Source: Akkermansia sp. (GTDB taxonomy: Bacteria; Verrucomicrobiota; Verrucomicrobiia; Verrucomicrobiales; Akkermansiaceae). Taken from it: DNA of 61,281 bases. Positions 16,596-25,455 of the stretch are shown in pieces (position 1 is the first letter of the stretch; every line of letters begins with the position of its first letter). The translations under genes were made by a program, and so were the position numbers. Under the pieces are notes generated by a model, which saw nothing but the letters and a program-made list of their open reading frames with translations, ran no database searches and was not told the DNA's origin. The stretch is from positions 1 through 61,281 of the forward strand of contig JAFSFD010000024.1 of assembly GCA_017435365.1 (NCBI GenBank), given 5' to 3'.

Positions 16596-16622
16596 GGGGA
16601 TATCAGGTTGTGATTGTATCAA

Positions 16623-18650
16623 TCATTTATGAGGGAACAGGGGAATGAAGGAGATACCCCAGGAGTGGTGCTCCCCGGCATAGGGCTGCTCGATGATGAT
16701 TGTGTTCTCTCCCTTCTTAAGCGGCAGCTCTACGGGGTCGAGAGCCCACCATATTTCTTCAATATCGAGCGGCTGCTCAAAGTTCCAGGCATTGCCGGGG
16801 TGCTTGAACTTGCCGGCGTTCTTGAAAATGCGCGGGTTGCGCACCTCTGCGCCGTTAATCCAGATGCGGGTGCCGGCCTGGGACCATTCGCCAGCCCTGG
16901 GCACGCCGGTCCAGCGGCGGTTGGAACGGGCCGGGGCATCGAAGCCAATCATGAAGGGGTATTTTCCGGCCTTCTTGACCTTGATGGTCGTGGTGGCCCA
17001 TACCGTGCTGCCGGGGCGGGCGTGGGTGAACATGCCCAGATAGCCGGTATCCGGGCGGGTGCGGAAGTAGAGGTTGGCGCAGTGGGCCGTGCGGGTGGTG
17101 AGCCCCTCGGTCTTGCCGCTCAGCACGGCTTTGCGCGCGCTTTCCGCGTTGCCTTTGTCCGTGGGTTCCACCACGGTCCAACTCAGGCCGGATTCGGGCC
17201 AGACGGGGAAAGCCTCGTCCTTGAAGATGCTCTCGCGGAGGGACGCCATGCGCTGCTCGAACAGACGGTAGGCCTTGCCGGGCTCCGTGTCGGGCCCGGG
17301 CATTTCGAGGGGGAGCGCATCGCCATCTGCCCCGCCGCCAACCCAGGCGCGTTCGACCATGGCCATCATGCCCGGCCACATGCTGCAGAATGAGGGAATC
17401 CATTCCTTGTTATCCACTTTGCCATCCGGCCAGATACAGAAGATGGTGCCGAGCTTCAGCTCATCGCCCTTGGCAGAGCCGCAGGGACGCATGAAGAAGT
17501 AGCGGCGCACAGCCATGGCGGGGTCGAGCAGGTTGGCATAGCCCATGGTGGAGTCGAACGCGCGGCGTGTGATGCGCTCCGGGCGGATGGATTTGGCCAC
17601 CATATCCGCCCCTTCACCCCAGCGCTGCTCGATGGATTTCTCGCCGACGGGCAGGTCGCGGCTGCTGGCCCACTGCATGGGCTGGCGGCCGTGTTCCTCC
17701 AGCTTGGCGGTGACCATGCCCACGAACTCTGCGGCATTCGGAATGCGCACTTCATCGGCTCCGAAGTGCACGATGGGGCAGATATCAGCCGGAATTTCCT
17801 TGCAGAATTCATCCAGCAGCTTCGCCACAATCTTCATGCCCTCCGGGGAGTGCATCTTGAACCCGAAGGCTCGTTCGAAATAGGCACTGTGGCCTGGCAT
17901 GTCCAGCTCCGGGATGATGGTGATGCAGCGCTCTTTGGCGTAGGCAAACACCTCGCGGATTTCATCGTAGGAATAGGTGTCGTTCTGGTCGCGGGTGCGG
18001 TGCTTTGGGGCGTTCAGCTGCGGGTAGGCTTTGCACTGGATGTGCCAGGCGGGGTAATCCGTGAGGTGCCAGTGGAAGAGGTTGACTTTGAGGCGGGCTG
18101 CGAGGTCGAGTTCTTTCTTCAGCCGCTCCACCTTGCGGAAATTGCGGCCGCAGTCCTGCATGTAACCGCGGTATCGGAAAGCCGGCCAGTCCACAATGAA
18201 GCAGTGGGGGATGGCCTTGTTCTTGTGTACCAGCTGGCGCAGCGTCTGCAGGCCGTAGAAGAACCCGGCGGTGGTTTCTGCCCCGATGGTGATTCCCTTG
18301 TCATTCACCTGGAGTACATAACCCTCAGCCTTCTGCTCATCGTTCAGCTTATCGCCTGCGCCACGCAGGCGCACCGTGAGCTTGCCTTTGCCCTTGCTCT
18401 TTATCTCGCTGAGCAGACCTTTCCAGGCAAGCTGCACCGAGCTGTTCTTTGCTTCGTTGCCGGTGAGTTTCCAGCCATCTGCCGCGGGAAGTTCAAGTTG
18501 GCCCTCTTTCCACTTTACCTCACGGGGAAAGGGGAGAAGTGCAGCGGGGGCGTTTTCCTCCAGTTGCAAGTCATGGGGTGATGTCCACCCCGCCAGCACA
18601 CTGCCGCAGAGCAGCAGCGCAATGCCTAATGCTCGAAAAAACTTTACCAT
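16623..18650 (-). CDS. Secreted GH20 beta-N-acetylhexosaminidase
   Basis: 675 residues from ATG 18650. Signal peptide 1-21 (MVKFFRALGIALLLCGSVLAG). A GH20b-type N-terminal domain spans about 35-155, then the catalytic barrel with HWHLTDYPAWHIQ, PELDMPGHS and the Asp299-Glu300 pair in VHFGADEV used for substrate-assisted hydrolysis of terminal GlcNAc or GalNAc. A C-terminal beta-rich domain (about 500-675) may bind sugar. Fits mucin or chitooligosaccharide breakdown. It has no visible promoter; its start codon lies within a terminator-like hairpin that follows rnr, so it may be expressed by readthrough or attenuation. An alternative TTG start at 18686 would add 12 residues. Confidence 0.9.
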   Translation of the reverse strand: MVKFFRALGIALLLCGSVLAGWTSPHDLQLEENAPAALLPFPREVKWKEGQLELPAADGWKLTGNEAKNSSVQLAWKGLLSEIKSKGKGKLTVRLRGAGDKLNDEQKAEGYVLQVNDKGITIGAETTAGFFYGLQTLRQLVHKNKAIPHCFIVDWPAFRYRGYMQDCGRNFRKVERLKKELDLAARLKVNLFHWHLTDYPAWHIQCKAYPQLNAPKHRTRDQNDTYSYDEIREVFAYAKERCITIIPELDMPGHSAYFERAFGFKMHSPEGMKIVAKLLDEFCKEIPADICPIVHFGADEVRIPNAAEFVGMVTAKLEEHGRQPMQWASSRDLPVGEKSIEQRWGEGADMVAKSIRPERITRRAFDSTMGYANLLDPAMAVRRYFFMRPCGSAKGDELKLGTIFCIWPDGKVDNKEWIPSFCSMWPGMMAMVERAWVGGGADGDALPLEMPGPDTEPGKAYRLFEQRMASLRESIFKDEAFPVWPESGLSWTVVEPTDKGNAESARKAVLSGKTEGLTTRTAHCANLYFRTRPDTGYLGMFTHARPGSTVWATTTIKVKKAGKYPFMIGFDAPARSNRRWTGVPRAGEWSQAGTRIWINGAEVRNPRIFKNAGKFKHPGNAWNFEQPLDIEEIWWALDPVELPLKKGENTIIIEQPYAGEHHSWGISFIPLFPHK

Positions 18651-18686
18651 GCTCGTCAGGATAGCAAATCCTGACGAGCATGGCAA
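18636..18686 (-). terminator. Terminator-like hairpin spanning the GH20 start codon
   Basis: Minus strand: a 17-bp stem (18670-18686 with 18644-18660, one G-T pair) and a 9-base loop, then AG and six T. The hairpin starts 2 bases after the rnr stop, its right arm contains the GH20 ATG, and the T tract encodes GH20 codons 4-5. Confidence 0.8.
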
Positions 18687-18688
18687 GC

Positions 18689-20872
18689 TTAAAGCACCGG
18701 CTTGAAATCTGCAAATCCGGTGGCTGCATCCACCTGGGTGGGGATGACTCGCAATCTGCTACCGGGGTAGAGGCATCGGGCGTCTGTGCTGGTCCAGCGT
18801 TCGGCGTGGCGCTCGAAATACCACGAGGTGTCGCCCGGCAAATCGGCCCCGGACACAAAGCCCTTGACTTTGAGCAGCGGTACCTCCACTGCCATGCCTT
18901 GCGGCCAGCAGGCCAGCACCACGGCGTCCCACACACGCGGGTGCGCGCTCTCGCATTGCAGCTCCAGGAAACGCGCCATCATGCTCTGCTGGGCTTCGCT
19001 TTCCGCTGCGGCGGAGTTGCGCTCCGTTTCGGAAATGTGGTCGGCTATGCCGGCCAGCGTGCCGGGGCCTGGCAGCGGCGCCGAGGGCGAGCCGCTCAGC
19101 CTGCTGAACGAGCGGTGCACCACGAGGTCGGCATAGCGGCGGATGGGGCTGGTGAAGTGGCAGTAGTCACCCTTCGCCAGACCGAAATGGCCCAGAGCCT
19201 GGGGTGAGTAGCGGGCGCGCATCATGGCCCGGAGCAACTGCACTTTCAGTATTGCCTCATCAGGGTGGCCTTCAATCTTATCCATCACGGCGTTGAGCTC
19301 CTCGCGGGTGGCCAGTGTGCCGGCCTTGATGCCGTATGCCTTTAGTTCCTGGGCGAGCTCGCTGAGTTTGGCGGGGTCGGGAGCTTCATGCACGCGGTAG
19401 ATGGTGGGCAGGGCATGGGCATTCAGTGCGTGGGCCACGGTCTCATTCGCAATGAGCATGAACTCCTCCACCAGCTGGTGGGCTTCGTCCCCGGTTTCCA
19501 CCTCCACATCCACCGGGGCGCCCTGGTCATTGGTGATGAGCCGGATTTCCGGCATATCCAGCCGCAGGGCCCCGGCCTCGAAGCGTTTGCGGCGCAGCAG
19601 GGTGGCCAGCCTCCCCGCTTCGTGAATCATGGCGTCTACCTCAGCATCGCCGGTGGTGGATTTGCCTTGCAGTACCTCCAGCACCTGCGGATAGGTCAGC
19701 CGCCGCCGGGAGCAGATGACGGCATCCTTGAATTCCGCCTTGAATACTTTGCCCTGGCGGTTAATCTGCATGAGACACAGGCGGGTGAGGCGGTCCTCGC
19801 CCTCGCGCAGCGAGCAGATGCCATCGCAAAGCCTCGGGGGCAGCATGGGTAGCACGCGATCCGGCAGGTAGGTGGAGTTGCCGCGGCTCCGGGCCTCCTC
19901 ATCCAGAGCGGAGCCGGGGCGCACATAGTGGCTCACATCTGCAATATGCACGGCAAGCTCCCAGTTGCTGCCATGGCGCACCACGGAGATGGCGTCATCG
20001 TAGTCACGCGCAGTTTCGGGGTCGATGGTGATGACACAGCGCTGCCGCCAGTCATCGCGGTGCTCCAGCTCAGCGGGCGAGATGATTTCTGAGATGCGCT
20101 CGGATTCCTCCAGAACCTCTGCGGGAAATGTATCGGCCAGGCCGTACTTGTGCATGATGGTGGTAATCTGCACGGCTTCGTCCTCCGGCCAGCCCAGCAC
20201 TTGTGCAATGCGCCCTGTGGCCTCGCCGTTGGCAATGGGGTAGCTCTTTGGTTCCACCACTACAACCATGCCCGGCAGCAGTTCTGCCGGGGGCGGGGTG
20301 AGCAGCCGCACCAGCTCCGGGCTCGTTTTGCCATCGCCCGCCATCATGCCGTAGCGACCGGTGGATTTGTAGGTGCCGACCCAGCGGTCGCGCCCGCGGG
20401 AAAGGATTTCCAGCACGCGCACCTCGATGCGGGTTTCAGCAGCCTGCGGGCGGTGCTTGTGGCGGCGGTCGCGTGCAGGTGCCTGCAGACGCACCGATAC
20501 CTCCACCCGGTCGCCATCCATGGCTCCGTGGCTGCGGTAGGGATTCACCAGCAGTGCCCCCACATCCGCCCCCGGACGGAGCGCCTGCAGCTGGCGCGCA
20601 GAACCGGCGTCTGCCACAAAGAACAGGCGGCTGCCGCGCTGGGAGATGCGGCCGGTGAGCGGCTCCCCCTGGAGCTTGCGCAGGACATACAGGCTCTTGC
20701 GCAGCTTCATCAGGTTCCCTTTGCGCAGGCCTTCGGCCAGTGCGGCCTTCAGCTCGCTGCGCTGGGATGGATGCAGTCCCATTCCCCGCGCGATATCGAC
20801 CATTTCCTGCGGTTCGTAATCGGGGGAGGATAAGTAATCGTACAGAGCTTCGCTGAGAGTGGGTGCCTTCAT
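18689..20872 (-). CDS. rnr: Ribonuclease R
   Basis: 727 residues. A 3'-5' exoribonuclease of the RNB family able to digest structured RNA. N-terminal winged-helix-like region, cold-shock domains, then the RNB catalytic domain with the acidic cluster DPETARDYDDAIS, HIADVSHYVRPGSALDEEA and CHFTSPIRRYADLVVHR, then an S1-like end. It lacks the long basic tail seen in E. coli RNase R. The ATG at 20872 is chosen since a longer frame from 20908 would begin inside the promoter's -35 box. Confidence 0.92.
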   Translation of the reverse strand: MKAPTLSEALYDYLSSPDYEPQEMVDIARGMGLHPSQRSELKAALAEGLRKGNLMKLRKSLYVLRKLQGEPLTGRISQRGSRLFFVADAGSARQLQALRPGADVGALLVNPYRSHGAMDGDRVEVSVRLQAPARDRRHKHRPQAAETRIEVRVLEILSRGRDRWVGTYKSTGRYGMMAGDGKTSPELVRLLTPPPAELLPGMVVVVEPKSYPIANGEATGRIAQVLGWPEDEAVQITTIMHKYGLADTFPAEVLEESERISEIISPAELEHRDDWRQRCVITIDPETARDYDDAISVVRHGSNWELAVHIADVSHYVRPGSALDEEARSRGNSTYLPDRVLPMLPPRLCDGICSLREGEDRLTRLCLMQINRQGKVFKAEFKDAVICSRRRLTYPQVLEVLQGKSTTGDAEVDAMIHEAGRLATLLRRKRFEAGALRLDMPEIRLITNDQGAPVDVEVETGDEAHQLVEEFMLIANETVAHALNAHALPTIYRVHEAPDPAKLSELAQELKAYGIKAGTLATREELNAVMDKIEGHPDEAILKVQLLRAMMRARYSPQALGHFGLAKGDYCHFTSPIRRYADLVVHRSFSRLSGSPSAPLPGPGTLAGIADHISETERNSAAAESEAQQSMMARFLELQCESAHPRVWDAVVLACWPQGMAVEVPLLKVKGFVSGADLPGDTSWYFERHAERWTSTDARCLYPGSRLRVIPTQVDAATGFADFKPVL

Positions 20873-20883
20873 TGCTGCTGCGT

Positions 20884-20912
20884 ATTCTAGCACAGACTCC
20901 GCCTGCATTCAA
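20884..20912 (-). promoter_or_regulatory. rnr promoter
   Basis: TTGAAT-N17-TAGAAT with a TGC extension; the -10 ends 11 bases before the rnr ATG. Confidence 0.7.
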
Positions 20913-20981
20913 CCGGAAGATTGTCTTATTGTCGTTTTTGCTTGCTTGTCATCACTATCTGTGGTAATAAGAGGAGAACTC

Positions 20982-21704
20982 ATGATTGCTAAAGCTGCAC
21001 AGTGGATTGGCATGCGCCGTAAACAGGAGGACTCCTACGAGGTGAAGTTCTTCCGCGATGGCGTTCTGGCCGTTGTCTGCGATGGCATGGGCGGGCATCA
21101 TGACGGAGCTCTGGCTTCCACCCTGGCCAGCGAGGCCTACCTCAAATCTTTTGAGCGAAACGATGATTTGCCCATGGTGCAGCGTATGCGCCAGGCGCTG
21201 GATGACGCGAACGAGGCCGTGCGGAAATCCTTTGAGAGCCGCGGGGTCTATGGTGGTACCACGCTGGTGGCTGCCTTTGCCGGTGGCGGGGTGCTTCGCT
21301 GGGTGAGTGTGGGCGATTCTGCTCTGTACCTCTGGCGCCGCGGGCGACTTATCCGCCTGAATCAGGATCATTCCTACCGCGACGTATATCGCGCGTATAT
21401 CGGTGCCGGCATGACGGCGCAGGAAGCGCTGCGCCGCGGGCATGTGCTGCGTTGTGCCATTACCGGAGAAGCGCTCGACCTGGTGGATGCTCCGACGATT
21501 CCGTATCCGCTTCTTCCGGGGGATCGCATTGTGCTCACGACTGATGGCAGCGAGGATATCCTGGCACCGGAGCTGCTGACCAACGTGGGGCGCAATATCC
21601 TGAACAACCGGGAGGGCAGCCTGCCGGTGGCGCTGATTGAAGCCTGCCAGGCGCTGGATGACCCCTACGCTGATAACACGACCATTGTTTCCATTGATGT
21701 ATAA
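20982..21704 (+). CDS. PP2C-family serine/threonine protein phosphatase
   Basis: 240 residues. The metal-binding motifs of PPM phosphatases are in order: KQEDSYE, VVCDGMGGHHDG, SVGDSALYLWRRGRL, TTDGSEDIL and DDPYADNTTIVSI. It is a soluble, single-domain enzyme that probably removes phosphate from Ser/Thr kinase targets; no kinase gene is adjacent. The start at 20982 is set by a strong GAGGAG ribosome-binding site seven bases upstream, which is unusual in this window. Confidence 0.9.
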   Translation: MIAKAAQWIGMRRKQEDSYEVKFFRDGVLAVVCDGMGGHHDGALASTLASEAYLKSFERNDDLPMVQRMRQALDDANEAVRKSFESRGVYGGTTLVAAFAGGGVLRWVSVGDSALYLWRRGRLIRLNQDHSYRDVYRAYIGAGMTAQEALRRGHVLRCAITGEALDLVDAPTIPYPLLPGDRIVLTTDGSEDILAPELLTNVGRNILNNREGSLPVALIEACQALDDPYADNTTIVSIDV

Positions 21705-21746
21705 CAAGCACTGAACCCGCTGCTCGGGCAGGGTGTCACTCCCTGC

Positions 21747-22400
21747 ATGGATACTATTTGCTTATGCGATGGATATGAGGCCGGGCGCTATGTGCTGCCA
21801 CCTCTGCCGTATGATGTGGCAGCGCTGGAGCCGCTGCTGGATGCGGAGACCGTGCTTCTGCACCACAGCCGCCACCACGCGGCCTATGTAGCTGGGGCCA
21901 ATGCAGCCGCAGAGATGATGCGGCAGGTGGAGCTGGGTGAACTGCCGGAAACGATGGCGGGCCAGGCGGCCCACAACCTCTCCTTTAACCTGGCCGGGCA
22001 CATGCTGCACACGCTTTATTGGGGAAATATCTCTCCTGAGCCGGGGCAGCAACCCTGCTGTGAACTGGCGGATGCCATCAATACTTCATTCGGCTCATAT
22101 GATGGTTTTGTGCGTTTGTTCCGCAGTGTGGCGCAGGGGGTGCAGGGTAGTGGCTGGGCCATTCTGGCCAAGGATGCCGTGAGTCACCGCCTGGTGGTGC
22201 TGGGCGCGCATCGGCACCAGGATGCGCTTCTGCCGCGCATGCGCCCGCTGCTGGTCTGCGATGTGTGGGAGCATGCCTACTACCTGCGCTATCACAACAA
22301 CCGGGCAGGCTACGTGGATGCCTTCATGAATCAGATATGCTGGCATACGGTCGCAAAGAGGTTTAACGCCAACAAGAATAACCATGTCTGCTGTCGATAA
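21747..22400 (+). CDS. Fe/Mn superoxide dismutase
   Basis: 217 residues. Metal ligands appear in LLHHSRHHAAYV, NLAGHMLHTLYW and CDVWEHAYYLRY, and GSGWAIL is the usual core stretch. Detoxifies superoxide, which fits an aerotolerant gut anaerobe. Iron versus manganese use cannot be decided from these motifs. A 6-bp hairpin (GCAGGG/CCCTGC, 21728-21746) ends one base before the ATG. The 3' end, rich in Asn and Cys codons, overlaps the next gene by 17 bases. Confidence 0.9.
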   Translation: MDTICLCDGYEAGRYVLPPLPYDVAALEPLLDAETVLLHHSRHHAAYVAGANAAAEMMRQVELGELPETMAGQAAHNLSFNLAGHMLHTLYWGNISPEPGQQPCCELADAINTSFGSYDGFVRLFRSVAQGVQGSGWAILAKDAVSHRLVVLGAHRHQDALLPRMRPLLVCDVWEHAYYLRYHNNRAGYVDAFMNQICWHTVAKRFNANKNNHVCCR

Positions 22401-22959
22401 GGAATCTGCCGGTGGCTGCGGGTGCAGCTGCTGTGGCTGGATGGCGCGTCCCTGGGTGGCGGGTATTCTGGCTGTGCTGGAGCTGGTGCTGGGCTTTATC
22501 CTGCTGAGCTTCCCCATGCTGCTGGGGTTATCCGCAGTATGGGTGGGCGGGTTTGTGCTGGCCGTGGCGGGCTTAATCCGCCTGGTGCAGAGCATCATGC
22601 GCCGGGAAAACCGCTGGTGGAATCTGCTGGCCGCCGTGCTTTACCTGGTGGTAGGTGTGTTTACCGTGCTCATGCCCATGCTTTCCATGGAGTGGTGGAC
22701 TCTGTTCATCGGCGCCTGCCTGCTCACCGCCGGTATCATGCGCATGGGGGTGGCCATCAGCATGTGGAATACCCCGGGGCGTTTCTGGCGTGTATTCAAC
22801 GCCCTGGTATCGCTGGTGCTGGGTGTGATGATCATCTGGGGCTGGCCGGAGTCCTCCGTCTGGCTCATCGGCACGCTGATAGCCATTGAGATGATATTCT
22901 CCGGCTGGACACTCATGTTCCTCGCCATGGCTCCGAGGGAGCAGGGCGCAGGAGAGTGA
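22384..22959 (+). CDS. HdeD-like (DUF308) membrane protein
   Basis: 191 residues with six hydrophobic segments arranged in pairs, as in HdeD acid-resistance membrane proteins. The N-terminus holds a cysteine cluster (GGCGCSCCGW, residues 10-19) before the first membrane segment, which is not part of the usual family and may bind metal. It overlaps the dismutase gene by 17 bases, so the two are probably translated together. The role is inferred only from the family. Confidence 0.7.
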   Translation: MSAVDKESAGGCGCSCCGWMARPWVAGILAVLELVLGFILLSFPMLLGLSAVWVGGFVLAVAGLIRLVQSIMRRENRWWNLLAAVLYLVVGVFTVLMPMLSMEWWTLFIGACLLTAGIMRMGVAISMWNTPGRFWRVFNALVSLVLGVMIIWGWPESSVWLIGTLIAIEMIFSGWTLMFLAMAPREQGAGE

Positions 22960-22961
22960 TT

Positions 22962-23990
22962 TTATGCGTACGCTCCTTCAATGGCCTGCCGCATGCAGGC
23001 CATTTTGTTTTCGGTTTCCAGCCATTCCTGTTCCTCATCAGAATCCGGCATGAGGCCGCCGCCGGCGTAGAGCCGGCAGAATGTGGGGAAAACCTGCATG
23101 CAGCGCAGCGAGACATAGAGCTGAACCGAGCCGTTCCCCCAGGGGCCGAGATAGCCCGCATAACATGAGCGGTCGATATCCGGGTATTGCTGCAGCAGGG
23201 CGCGGGCATCGGCCACCGGGGAACCACACACCGCAGGGGTGGGGGGAAGCTGGTCCAGCAGTAGCAGCAGCCGGCCTGGCGGCATTTTCCAGGAGAAGCG
23301 GGTGCAGAGATGCTCAATGCGCCCGGCTCGCAGGTTTTCCAGCGGGCTTTCCTCCAGTTCATCGGCCAGCGGGGTGAGTATTTCCCGCACAAAATCGGTC
23401 ACGAGAGCCTGCTCGCGCTTATTCTTGGCATCCCACGGCAGAAGGTTCGGGATGCGGGTCCCGGCCAGGGCCATGGTGTGCCAGCTATTGCCACTGCCGG
23501 TGACCAGTTGTTCCGGTGTGCAGAAAATCCAGGTGCCGTGCCGTGGGGTGTGGACCAGCGCCTTGAAGGCGTTCGGGTTCTGTTCGCAGGCGGTGCGGAA
23601 TGCCTGGCAGGGGGAGAATCCCGGTGCTGTTTCGGTGTCTGCGGTGCGGGCCAGCACTATCTTCCGCACTTCTCCGCTGCGGATGAACCCGGTATACAGC
23701 TGGAAGAGTGAGGCATATTTCTCCCGCGAGGTCGGGGCTTCCTGCGGAATCCGCTCTATTTCTTCCCATGCATCAGGTGCAGGGGGTGCCTCCAGTTCGG
23801 ATGGAATGAAGAGGCTGCTGCCATCAAAGGTGGCCAGCACGAAGCCATTCTTGAAGATGGGGTCGTCTTCCGTCCTCCCGTCTTCTGCCATGCAGAAAAC
23901 GGGGTGTGATTCACCGGGAAGGCAATACAGAGCAAAGGCACAGTGCCTGCGGCAAAGTGCGTCAATCCTGGCTGCCATGTCGGGGTGCAT
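22962..23990 (-). CDS. Isochorismate synthase-like chorismate-binding enzyme
   Basis: 342 residues from ATG 23990. The C-terminal chorismate-binding fold shows MALAGTRIPN, QLPPTPAVCGSPVADA, DRSCYAGYLG, RLYAGGGLMPDSDEEQEWLETENKM, typical of MenF/EntC. It would convert chorismate to isochorismate for menaquinone or a siderophore; no men or ent gene is next to it. The glutamate that usually comes a few residues before DRxxYAG is not evident (YPDIDR instead), so activity should be treated with care. Its 3' coding end carries the terminator of the convergent operon. Confidence 0.75.
   Translation of the reverse strand: MHPDMAARIDALCRRHCAFALYCLPGESHPVFCMAEDGRTEDDPIFKNGFVLATFDGSSLFIPSELEAPPAPDAWEEIERIPQEAPTSREKYASLFQLYTGFIRSGEVRKIVLARTADTETAPGFSPCQAFRTACEQNPNAFKALVHTPRHGTWIFCTPEQLVTGSGNSWHTMALAGTRIPNLLPWDAKNKREQALVTDFVREILTPLADELEESPLENLRAGRIEHLCTRFSWKMPPGRLLLLLDQLPPTPAVCGSPVADARALLQQYPDIDRSCYAGYLGPWGNGSVQLYVSLRCMQVFPTFCRLYAGGGLMPDSDEEQEWLETENKMACMRQAIEGAYA
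22980..23010 (+). terminator. Terminator of PP2C-sod-hdeD operon inside convergent gene
   Basis: AATGGCCTGC and GCAGGCCATT form a perfect 10-bp stem with a 5-base loop, followed by TTGTTTT. It lies within the last codons of the isochorismate synthase-like gene on the other strand. Confidence 0.8.
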
Positions 23991-23997
23991 GGCGGTT

Positions 23998-24026
23998 AGC
24001 TTACAACGAAACGCCACGTTTGGCAA
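23998..24026 (-). promoter_or_regulatory. Promoter of isochorismate synthase-like gene
   Basis: TTGCCA-N17-TAAGCT; the -10 ends only 7 bases before the ATG at 23990, so the transcript is predicted to be leaderless. It excludes the longer frame that opens at 24068. Confidence 0.5.
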
Positions 24027-24069
24027 CCTTTTTCCGTGGTATCTGCCTGCGCGGCGGCGTGCTGGCAAA

Positions 24070-25314
24070 TCAGCTTATCCGGTTGCAGGCGCATTTTTCT
24101 TCGCGAATCTGCTGGAGCCCGGCCTGCACGAGGCGCAGGGCCACGGCCCATGCGATGATGCCGAGAATGAGGAAGCGCAGCAGCCCGAAGGAGGCCAGCC
24201 AGCTGGTGTTCCACACCAGGTGGAGCGCTACGGGGATGAGGGCAATGCGCAGGAAACGGATATCCGTAAAGGCTGCCCAGTTAATGCGGGTCGAGTTGTA
24301 ATCGCGCCGACCTTCGGCAATGTGGTGGTTCAGGGTGAGCCAATAGGCTCCGGCGGTGATGGCGGTCCAGACGATGTGGCCGAAGGGGGTGATGAGCGCG
24401 CGCACCTGCATGACAGCATCGGGGTTGATGAGGCTGGCATTCATGGCGATGGCGTGTCCCTGTGCGGGGTTGATGCTGGAGATGAGCTCGGCCGCGGTAG
24501 AGCTGCTGATGAAGCGAGCCAGCTCCGTGAAGGTGTAGCCGGAGCTTTCAAAGGCTGCGAACCCGGCACCCACACCAGCTCCCAGCAGCAGGCCGGTCAG
24601 GATGCGGCCATTCCGCCGGCTGCCGGCTATCAGAATGGTGGCCAGGAGTTTCGCCGGCTCTTCGATGGGCCCGGCAATCCATACCAGCAGGTCCGGCCCC
24701 ACAGCCAGCAGTGCCAGTGAGAAGATGAGCGCCATCAACCCACCGTAGAGCATGGCCCGCATGACCTCCAGAAACGGAACTTCCCGCCTCACGTTCAGCT
24801 CAAAAAAGAAGACCGCCACGCAGAAGGGAATGGCGAAGTTGCCCACAAACATGAGCCCCGGCACCAGATTCGGGTTCTGAAAGGTATTGCAGGCCCAGTT
24901 GAACCCCAGATACAGCAGGATGCATGCAAAGAGCATGCGGGCAAAGATCCACGGGGTGGGCCAGGCGCTGCTCACAGCGTGCAGCGGCGGTGTGGTTCCG
25001 GGTGTGCCGCAGCAGAAGATTTCCACTACTTCCTCGCGGCTGTGCCGGCGGAAAACATCGGCAAAAAAGTGTGCTAAGGAAAAACCGCCGAGTCCATTCA
25101 GCCCGGTAATCTCATCGATGGTATCGGTCTGCCCGTGGTGCAGCAGCTCATCCACATGCAGTGTGCAGCCGCATTTGCTGCTCTGGATTTCGGTGTCGGT
25201 GCCGATGAGTCCGCGGCTGAGCATCTCCCGCAGTTCTGCCAGCTCATAGGGACCGTCTTTCTCCCCGTGGGGGAGCAGTACGAAAAAGGTCTCTTCCTGG
25301 GCCGCTGTGCGCAT
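24070..25314 (-). CDS. PrsW-family intramembrane protease with GYF-like N-terminus
   Basis: 414 residues. Residues 10-55 resemble a GYF_2-type domain (GPYELAELREMLSRGLI). About eight membrane segments follow, with the glutamate pair GPIEEPAKL, the GAGVGAGFAAFESSGY helix, and histidines in PFGHIVWT and ALHLVWNTSW, matching the metal ligands proposed for PrsW/CAAX-type glutamic or metalloproteases. PrsW in Bacillus cleaves an anti-sigma factor; the target here is unknown. The promoter is almost at consensus. Confidence 0.8.
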   Translation of the reverse strand: MRTAAQEETFFVLLPHGEKDGPYELAELREMLSRGLIGTDTEIQSSKCGCTLHVDELLHHGQTDTIDEITGLNGLGGFSLAHFFADVFRRHSREEVVEIFCCGTPGTTPPLHAVSSAWPTPWIFARMLFACILLYLGFNWACNTFQNPNLVPGLMFVGNFAIPFCVAVFFFELNVRREVPFLEVMRAMLYGGLMALIFSLALLAVGPDLLVWIAGPIEEPAKLLATILIAGSRRNGRILTGLLLGAGVGAGFAAFESSGYTFTELARFISSSTAAELISSINPAQGHAIAMNASLINPDAVMQVRALITPFGHIVWTAITAGAYWLTLNHHIAEGRRDYNSTRINWAAFTDIRFLRIALIPVALHLVWNTSWLASFGLLRFLILGIIAWAVALRLVQAGLQQIREEKCACNRIS

Positions 25315-25320
25315 GCAGAC

Positions 25321-25349
25321 ATGGTACTCCTGCGGTCGCAGGGTGTCAA
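25321..25349 (-). promoter_or_regulatory. prsW-like gene promoter
   Basis: TTGACA-N17-TACCAT; six bases separate the -10 from the ATG, so the transcript should be leaderless. Confidence 0.7.
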
Positions 25350-25455
25350 GCCAGATTCTGATATAACGGGCGAATGTCTATGGCTTTACCGAATGCTAAC
25401 CGCCCACCCGGACCTGCCGGATGGGCGATACGTCTGCGGGATTGCCCCGGGTGTT

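Noticed and set aside
18651..18686. TTG start at 18686 for the GH20 gene
   Set aside because: It would place the hairpin in the coding region and spoil the signal peptide with a polar start; ATG 18650 gives a normal signal peptide. Kept only as an alternative.
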